From Powellomyces hirtus (Eukaryota; Chytridiomycota; Chytridiomycetes; Spizellomycetales; Powellomycetaceae), in contig JAHLKG010000006.1 of assembly GCA_025526995.1 (NCBI GenBank), positions 496,001-560,000 on the forward strand: a stretch of DNA of 64,000 bases, given 5' to 3'. The position numbers were made by a program, and so were the translations under genes. Below, piece by piece: positions 57,046-64,000 of the stretch. A model generated the notes under the pieces. That model had not been told where the DNA came from. It made no database searches and was given only the letters and a program-made list of their open reading frames with translations. Within the stretch, counting starts at the first letter, position 1. Each line of letters opens with the position of its first letter.

Positions 57046-58404
57046 CTATATGGCATTGGCAGCGTTGAAGGCCTCTTCCAAAGCCTCAGAAACATTGATA
57101 GCGCGAATCTTCGCAAGCTCCCACATATCAAGGAGCGCAGAGCGGTTGATCACAGTCCCTCCAGGTTTTAACATCCCATACGCGTCGTTTCCGCCTATTC
57201 CGTCAAGTATTAGCGTAAGTTGGGTTGATAAATGGGGTTCCTCGTCGGACGTTGGGTCTGCGAGTGTTATTGTACTAAGGAAAAAGCGAAGGTCATGATC
57301 TGCTACGCTTATGGTTCTGCTTCAGAATCACACGTATTTCTTACCCGTCGAACACGCCAAAGGTAACCGGGATGAGGGTTTGCTTGACCATCAAAGGTAC
57401 AGTCCTCTCCTCCGTCACCCGGACCGTGGATTCGCTTTCATAAAATGTCGCTTTCGGGAGAAGGGCTGTGACATAGAGAGGTTAGATTTTACACACTGAT
57501 AAAGGCAAAACGTGCACGTCTCCTCCATGTTATCCGACGAAATGCTTACTGTGTTTCAGAGCTGCAACCAGCGCAATCAGAGCAGCGTCCATTACGTTCC
57601 CGCCATGATTCAAGCAAACGACATCCACGTAAAGCACCCAGACGGCATGGCCTGGTTCAATGCACAAGGTTTCAGGGTCAACCAGGTCACAGCTGACATA
57701 TTGAAATTGAAGCGTCGGTTAAGAAAAACCAGACGATCTTAAAGTAGCTGCCTGGGGCATACCTTTTGATAACCTGATCAATATACTCGCTCACAGTCTG
57801 CGCTAGCTCTGGTGGCGGGCCGGCGCGGTAGTTCGGCGAACAGAGTGGTGGGAGATCGAGATTTGGCACTGAAAAAGCCAAATAAGTTATGGCAGGAACG
57901 GACTGGTGACCCGCCCGAGCTTGTTGATGATGAGCTCGTACCGATGAATCCTGATTTTGGCGCGGCAGGCTTGGGTTCGGTGACCTCCGCTTTCACGCCA
58001 CAGATGACGGTCGTGTCCCCAAGTCTGACCATCGCAGAACCATTTGCAGTGCTAATCGACCCTGAAAGTGTTTATTCAGAACTGGCAGCCTTTTATCTGA
58101 CGTTGACCGTCTAGGAACGCGTAGGCAAAACGACTTCTCTAGATCCTCATAATACAAAGAAAAAACACACACCGAGACTAATCTTTGCCTTTCTGAATTT
58201 CGTCAGGACCCTGCCGTCAGCTCTCACCCCCTGCGAGAGAAATCTACGATGGTACTCCATAGGATGGATTTTCTTGAACGTTTCAGGGTCCAGCGAAAAG
58301 CCCGTTGCGCTCGGCCGGTCTTGCGGCGTCATGTCCATGGCTTCTGATCCCGGTCCTGTCGAGCCCTCTCCTCCTGCCATATCTTGTACTGTTGAGGGCG
58401 CCAT
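57046..58404 (-). CDS. RRP43: Exosome core subunit RRP43 (EXOSC8-type, RNase PH fold)
   Basis: The protein starts [20 protein letters not shown] at 58404. The signature begins [20 protein letters not shown] and DGRVLTKFR, then [20 protein letters not shown] and [20 protein letters not shown], in the order of human EXOSC8. Later exons encode [20 protein letters not shown], the diagnostic C-terminal segment [18 protein letters not shown] and [13 protein letters not shown]. The subunit is a non-catalytic member of the six-subunit ring of the RNA exosome, which processes and degrades RNA 3'-5' in nucleus and cytosol. About five introns interrupt it. Its 5' end is divergent to the neighbour. Confidence 0.88.
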
Positions 58405-58581
58405 TATCACGTCTAGTTTTATATGAACAAACTCGCAGCAAAAAGGCAGTTGGAAAACCAAGTGGAACCCTTCGTGTTGACTTGAAGGTTGCTGTTGCTA
58501 GGGCAACAAGACGGTTCTCAATGCCAGGAAGGAGGAAGATCGGTGACGGCAGACGTTCCTCAGCTATCGGAGATAAGCGGA

Positions 58582-59064
58582 ATGCCTACAATAGAAGCCC
58601 CAACAGCGACTTCCACCAGTGCTACAGCTCCACTGGTAGACACTGGGGATGATGCTGTTCTTCCACCATACTTCCCGCTTAAATTGAGAAAATGTGCCGA
58701 GGTCGCTGACACGTTCTTTGCGTGTTTTGAAAAGGTAAGATGGTCCATTCTGTTGCGGAGGAACAGGCAGGAACAAAACGGAAGTTTATTATATGAAGAT
58801 CCACGCTATTTCCAGCGATGAGGCTAAAGAAACATTCTCTCTTTCGTTTTACTAGGAGTCTTTCCCAAACGGGGTATGTACAAGCGATAGAGCCCCGAAA
58901 ACATCACTACGCCAGCGTTGTTCAAATTGTTCTGGTTATTGATATCGAAATTGTGCCAGGACCCAGCAGTTGCGCGGAAGGCGGTAGGGCGATGCACCGA
59001 GTCTTTGACCGCATATAAGAACTGCATGGAGAAGTTTGTCGGTCCCCGAGCGGAGCGACGGTAG
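58582..59064 (+). CDS. Twin CX9C mitochondrial intermembrane-space protein
   Basis: Three exons, 58582-58734, 58856-58873 (18 nt) and 58960-59064, join in frame to 91 residues. After a Thr/Ala-rich N-terminus come KCAEVADTFFACFEK and RCTESLTAYKNCMEK, a coiled-coil-helix-coiled-coil-helix fold with twin Cys-x9-Cys pairs. Such proteins are oxidised by Mia40 in the mitochondrial intermembrane space, and many act in respiratory-complex assembly. I cannot assign it to a named member. It ends GPRAERR, encoded by sequence (CGAGCGGAGCGACGG) like the repeat unit in the glgX intron. The 18-nt middle exon is supported by frame and by the continuous helix. Confidence 0.78.
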
Positions 59065-59174
59065 CTGGATGATTGCTCCATGGAGATCCCCCCAACATTC
59101 ACAGCGGCAAGCGGCGATCAAAGTACCGTCTGTCAAATTCGCCAACCATTTACCCAGTACCGATGCTTCAAAGC

Positions 59175-61176
59175 CTAATGCCACGACCTTTTGGAGGATT
59201 CCCTCGCTTCTCCCGGCGTTCTCTTCTTTGCGAGAGCAGTCAGACGTTCCCACACAGGTACCTTCCGCTCTTTCTCCGAACGCGGGGCTGCGGACGTACT
59301 CACCGATGACGATTGGGGTTTGGAAGACAGGGTTTTCAGAGATTTGGAACGTTGGAGGTTCACAGAATTGCTGGGAGAAGTCATCACAGTAGCAGTGAAC
59401 CCCCTTGCTGTCCCCTTGTCTTCATTCGAGCCCGCTTTCCATAGAGAAGAAATACTATGCCTTTTCCGAACCTCCTTATCTTTTGTAGGTAACACCTTGG
59501 CTGTTGCTGTTATTGGCGGTGGCGTTGGAGTTGGTTTGGCCGTTTTGGTGACAGGGTTGGCACTGGGACGCCCGCTTGTCGTGAGGTCTTCTCTTATGCG
59601 AGACAAACTCGGTGACTTTCGAACAGAGGACAGAACCTTCCCCGCATTGCTAGGGCTCGCTTGGGTTGCGGTCGGAACAGGACCATTAGCCACACGTGGG
59701 AATCTCTCCGAGATGAGGTGTCTCTTCCTTTCCATTATGACTGGTTTGCTTCTATCCGGCGGGGCCGATGTCGGGCCGTTTCGAAGCAGATCGCTGGGCT
59801 TTATAGTCAATGAAGGTACTCGCTGATGTTCTCCGAGCGTCGGACGAGTTGCTGATGGTTTCCGCGTGAGAACAACACCCTCCGTCCTTCGATCTGTAAT
59901 GGGAGCAATCGATGTATCTGTAATTGACGGTCGTCGTCGATCTTTTGGGGAGGCAACCGATATCTCTGTAGTGGATGGTCGGCGTCCTGTCCGGGAGCCA
60001 ATCGATGTATCTGTAGTGGATGATCGGCGTCGCATTGCGGGGGAGGTAGAGTTTGATGCCGATGAGGCGGGAGATGCTCTAGTGCTGAGCAGAGATGGCG
60101 GCCGCGTGATTGTCACCGTGTTTCGTGACATAATTGGCGTTGTAGGAGGGGAAGGTAGGGACGCATGGACAGGAGAAGGTGGGATCAAGGAAGAACTTGA
60201 TTGTCGCTGGGTAACGGTTGGGTCTCCACCACGCTGTGAGCTCCGGACTGGGGGAGGTCTGCTCACAGGGCTCGCGCGCTTGGAGACTATCTTGCTTTGG
60301 CTGCTTTTTCGAGTGACGGAAGCGGTAGGCGGAAGATTCTCTTTGTCACTCGTCGACACGTTCACGGAAGATGACGGGGAAGTGGTTGCCGATGAGTATG
60401 GCGCGTCGTCCTCCCTCGTCTCCATCTTGGGTACGGCGGGCGGCGAGTCGTGGGACGGCGTGGGAGCAGCGATCAACTCTTTGGCCGAGGCATCAGCCTC
60501 GGCCACCTGTATCGTTCTTCGCATGAGCTCTTCGAATAGCTCCAACACTCCAATGTTTGCCTTAGCGCTGCATTCCGCGTAAGCCTTCGCACCGATCCGC
60601 CGCATCATCTCCAGTCCCTATGCCAGCAGCTTGAGTAAGTACTATGGGCTCCCTCATCTCAGTTCATTGATCATCGCGCACCTCATCAGCAGAGACAACA
60701 GTCTCCGTGTCGAGCTTTAATCGCATCTCAGTGTGTTCGTCCTCACGCAAGTCCACTTTGAGCGCCGCCACAGCGAAGGCACACTCTGGTACATAATATT
60801 TAAGTTCGGGAACCCACTACAGCAAAAATAGACATAGATTAAGACCAGGATTATAAAATCATGCGCAGATAGCGAGCGGCACCTTGTCCTCGACGTCCCG
60901 GAATGACCTACGGTCGTCAACAGCGAAGCACACAACGAAAATGCCAATGCCGGGGTACGAGAACGGACGCAACCTATCAAATGCCGGTGCTCCGGCCGTA
61001 TCCAGGATTGATATTGATATGTTTTTCGTTTCGAAATTTCTACCGGGTGTCCAAGTGTAAGCATCCTCGAAGGTCGCGGTGTGCTCTGATGGAAACTCGC
61101 TGCCGGTTAGGACCCGCAAGGCTGCAGATTTTCCCACGGCTTCATTGCCCACGAGCGCTAGAGTTGCTATGGCCAT
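59175..61176 (-). CDS. Atypical Rho-family GTPase with long Ser/Pro/Thr tail
   Basis: Exons 60883-61176, 60682-60816 and 59175-60617 give 623 residues. The first 190 form a Rho-like G domain: P-loop GNEAVGKSAAL, switch I TATFEDAYTW, switch II DTAGAPAFDRLRPFSYPGIG, VCFAVDDRRSFRDV, EDKWVPELKYYVPE, LKVDL for base recognition and ECSAKAN. Residues equivalent to Rho Gly12 and Gln61 are Glu and Ala, so GTP hydrolysis is probably impaired. The tail of about 430 residues is disordered, rich in Ser/Thr/Pro and basic residues, with three repeats RR(R)-S-T/I-T-D/E-T/I-S. It has no CAAX prenylation box and ends SKRSWH. The start is the first in-frame ATG; an upstream exon cannot be excluded. Confidence 0.85.
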
Positions 61177-61436
61177 CGCCGTGGGGCCCTCTGATGGTTG
61201 TTGCAGTTCAATGTCGAACGGTGACGTTGATCTACGAGAAGAGCGCCTAAAATGTTCATAGGTGTAAAGCAATCATCCTAGATCTATCTCGTCGCTCAGC
61301 TAAGCTGAAGAATTGAGAGGCCATCGCGTGAAGCTTGACGCTAGTAAACTCCAAAAGGGTTATGATATGCAATAATAAGATGTCGTAATGGTGATGTGTG
61401 GAAACTACAAAGACGCTATCGTATGCTATTGGTATC
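61177..61436. other. Spacer between SMC6 and Rho-like genes
   Basis: 260-base same-strand spacer, 3' flank of SMC6 and 5' flank of the Rho-like gene. The frame of the G domain is open upstream of its ATG, as far as about 61272. Confidence 0.4.
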
Positions 61437-64000
61437 TCATTCGTCGTCATCATCCCCACCTCCGCCATCCAGCCTAGTTTGGCCTCGCTCCGGATCTAGC
61501 AGCCTATGAACCCGGACATCTGGCCCGTTCAATCCTGGGACGTTACCCATCGTTTGCGGAGTAATGAAGATGTATTGACATGGTCGGTCTTGCTCGCGGG
61601 CATTCTCGATCATGGCTGTCATGCTGGAGCGTCGGTTCACAGCATCCTAAACGTACGAGAATCATACAGGAAAGAAGTGAGCAAGCGGGCAACCGAGTGG
61701 GAGCGAATTAATGGGAAGACGCAGTATCGCGCATGCACATACCATGAATACATCAAACTCGTCCAAGGCGCGGAATGGACTTCCCATACTTTCCCACAGA
61801 GACAGAAGGAGACAGACGGTTGAAAAACTTTTCTCACCTCCTGACAAAGACCGTGGGTCCTTTTCTTGCCCATTGGCCCCACCTTGTCCTTCAGGGTGGT
61901 CGTTGGAATTAATTGTGACCTGGGACATGCTGTTGTAAGAGAGCGATCGGTTCTTCGCGGATCACTTGATATCAACGCGCGGTGACATCCCATCAGATAC
62001 ATACCCGCAAACCTAGTGTCAGCTTCTTGTGGTTGAGTATAAGCTTTCCTCGATAACCTCGGCGTCGCATCAGCTCCCCAAACAACATCTTGGCACGGGC
62101 AGATATGTAATATCTGAACGAAGTCCACATCCGCATGCGCTCGCGAAGGGCATCGCCAACGTGCTGAATGAAGCTGCGAATCCGTTCAACTTCCCGTTTA
62201 GCTTCCATATACGCAGTTTTCTTTGACACATAGCGCGCCTGCACGTCGTCGTAATTTCCGTGCGTCCGCTCTATCTCATTTAATCGCGCGCGCAGTTGAC
62301 GCAGCTGTCTCTCGATCTCGTCGGGAGTGCCGGTGACTTCAACGCGATCGCACAGTTGCTCCACCTTGCCCGTCAGATCCGCCAAAGCATCTTGAGCCTC
62401 TTGAAGATGGGTTTTTGCGTCAGTCACGCGTTGTTCATACTTTTCAAGTTGTTTCAACCAATGCTCTCGTTCTGTTTCGGCGGTGACTCGCTTCGTTACT
62501 GCTTCAGTCAGTTCGTTTGAGAGTGTCTGATGTCGTTCGTGTATCACATTTTGCTCTCGTTCTAGATGCTGGAACTGCTCTCTCAACGGACGCTCGGTTT
62601 CTTGCAGAGCTGCCCGCTGCTCCTCGAGTGCTTCATACTGCATTGTAATGGCCTCGATGCGTCCCTCCTCGACAGCGTAAGCTTCCCGTAGAGTTCCAAT
62701 AATGTTGGTCTCTTCCTCATCCATCAGCTCTTCATTCATCCGCGCGATCTCATTTGCGCGAGCATTTATCTCCCTTTGCAATTCCGCGTAGTCCTGGCGC
62801 AGCTTTTGCTGATGCTGCTTCAGGTCATTCAGGCGTCGATGAAGGTCGTTTACAGTTGGCTCGAAGGATTCTATTTGGGCGTCAATTTGCGCCATACGGT
62901 TATCCTCCTCGCGAATAAACGAGCTGGTATCTGCCATAAGCCTCGGCTGACCGCGGTACAAGGTAGGCGCCTGGGTCGAAAGACCTCCGCCTCTGTTTCC
63001 AACTTGGAATCCATCCTGCGTATACACGCCGATGATATTTCGGGGAAAACTGGGAGAGGTGATTCTATGACCTTCATCGCGTGTGTGGACAAGCACTGTT
63101 TGCTCGATGTGGTGGTTGATGACGAGTTGTTGGAGAACGACCTCATTGCTGATCTCCAAGGCGCGAAGTATAGTGAGATATTGTGGATCGGGTTCGCCGC
63201 TGCTGAAATCAGTGTTTCGACTTTGAAATCTCACGATGCTGCTGCGGCACCGAGTTTTGCTAAAGATTTCCCTTTGCAACAAGAGCAGGTCCTCTTGATA
63301 CTCAACAACGAAGGAGTTCAGTGAGTTCCCGAGTACTGTCTCAATGGTTCGGGCAAACTCTTCTTTATGCAGTTTAACGTGAATTCCAATAGGCCCGATG
63401 GGCTTAGCTCCTTTCCATCTACCCTCACGAGCAAACTGCTCAATCATTTGCAGCGTCTGTCGCATGCCTGGGCCATACACCCCCAGCCTGTCGGAATCCT
63501 GGGACTGCAGATTTCGGATCCTTTCTTCGCAACCTCGTCGTTCAGATTGAAACTCTTGAAATCTGCGCTTTGCGTCGTTAAAATTATCTGTGAGGGCAGC
63601 GACCTCCGTGTCGTTCGATTCGCGTTCTGCTTGCAGCTGACGCAACTGTCCTTCCGTGACAAGCTTCTGTTGTTCTCGTTCACTTATTGCAGTAATCTGC
63701 TGCTTTCGAGTAGTTCGGCTGTCCCCTTCCAGTTTGCGGGTTTCCTCTGCGATCCTCGCCTGGAGCTCTGTCATCATATTCCTGTGCCTAATAACTTCGC
63801 GATTCATGTCTTCCTTTTCTACCTGGAAGTCTTTCAATCGTTGCCGTATCTGCATCATATCCCCCTTCACTTCTTCTTTGCGCTCCGCGAGTGGATCATT
63901 CGCGAGCTGCTGTTCGGAAATCTTGTCCTGGATCAAGACAATCTGCTTCTCGAGGGACCTCAGTTCGTTGCTGCATTCTTCGGCCTTGACCTGGGCGGTC
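61437..64000 (-). CDS. SMC6: SMC6, Smc5/6 complex ATPase, 3' part (gene continues beyond 64000)
   Basis: The part seen includes the second half of coiled coil 1, the hinge, coiled coil 2 and the C-terminal ATPase lobe. The hinge has [20 protein letters not shown] and the SMC6-type [19 protein letters not shown], then [18 protein letters not shown]. The C-terminal lobe has the signature motif [20 protein letters not shown] and the Walker B/D-loop [10 protein letters not shown], interrupted by introns. It ends [25 protein letters not shown] and a DDDDE tail. SMC6 with SMC5 and Nse proteins repairs and separates recombining chromosomes. The N-terminal Walker A lies outside the window. The reading frame is open to the right edge. 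Confidence 0.95.

Overview
This is a nuclear segment of a fungal chromosome. The genes are split by short GT-AG introns (about 60-120 nt, often GTAAGT/GTATGT donors), the standard code is used, and about 32 genes lie on both strands with short spacers. Fungal hallmarks are a Zn2Cys6 activator with a fungal-type middle region, a medusa-type (DUF7082) developmental regulator, an AP180/CALM adaptor with NPF motifs and an Argonaute. A MARCH5-type ligase, a metazoan-like four-LIM paxillin and a bacterial-type glycogen debranching enzyme suggest an early-diverging lineage such as a chytrid. That placement is inference. No tRNA, rRNA, CRISPR array or intact transposon was recognised.

0-11 kb: a GlgX-type debranching enzyme whose first intron is filled with GC-rich repeats, a small membrane protein, a MARCH5-like E3 ligase and a giant single-exon pentatricopeptide protein. 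11-26 kb: a medusa-like regulator, the GPI mannosyltransferase PIG-V/Gpi18, a compact paxillin, a UCH37/UCHL5 deubiquitinase, the copper chaperone ATX1 placed between members of a three-gene family of small RING2-like zinc-finger proteins (two with coiled coils), and an alpha/beta hydrolase without its nucleophile. 26-42 kb: a large disordered protein of unknown function, a Zn2Cys6 regulator, AP180/CALM, LRR gene remains, a 68-residue protein and SNF5/SMARCB1. 42-53 kb: a carbonyl reductase, an arrestin-fold protein, Cu/Zn superoxide dismutase, TIM10, a Q-rich protein, Argonaute and a SAM-domain protein. 53-64 kb: STI1/Hop, exosome subunit RRP43, a twin-CX9C protein, an atypical Rho GTPase and the 3' part of SMC6, which runs off the right edge.

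Most genes are unrelated housekeeping genes, as is normal for eukaryotic gene order. Loose themes are mitochondria (PPR protein, MARCH5-like ligase, TIM10, twin-CX9C protein), copper and superoxide (ATX1 and SOD1), chromatin and genome stability (UCH37, SNF5, SMC6) and RNA (Argonaute, exosome). The best candidates for something undescribed are the RING2-like gene cluster, a Rho GTPase that combines changes at both residues 12 and 61 with a 430-residue tail, the stop-interrupted C-terminus of SNF5, and the bacterial-type GlgX gene with its repeat-bearing intron. Exon limits come from splice signals plus protein-family expectation; no transcript data were available.
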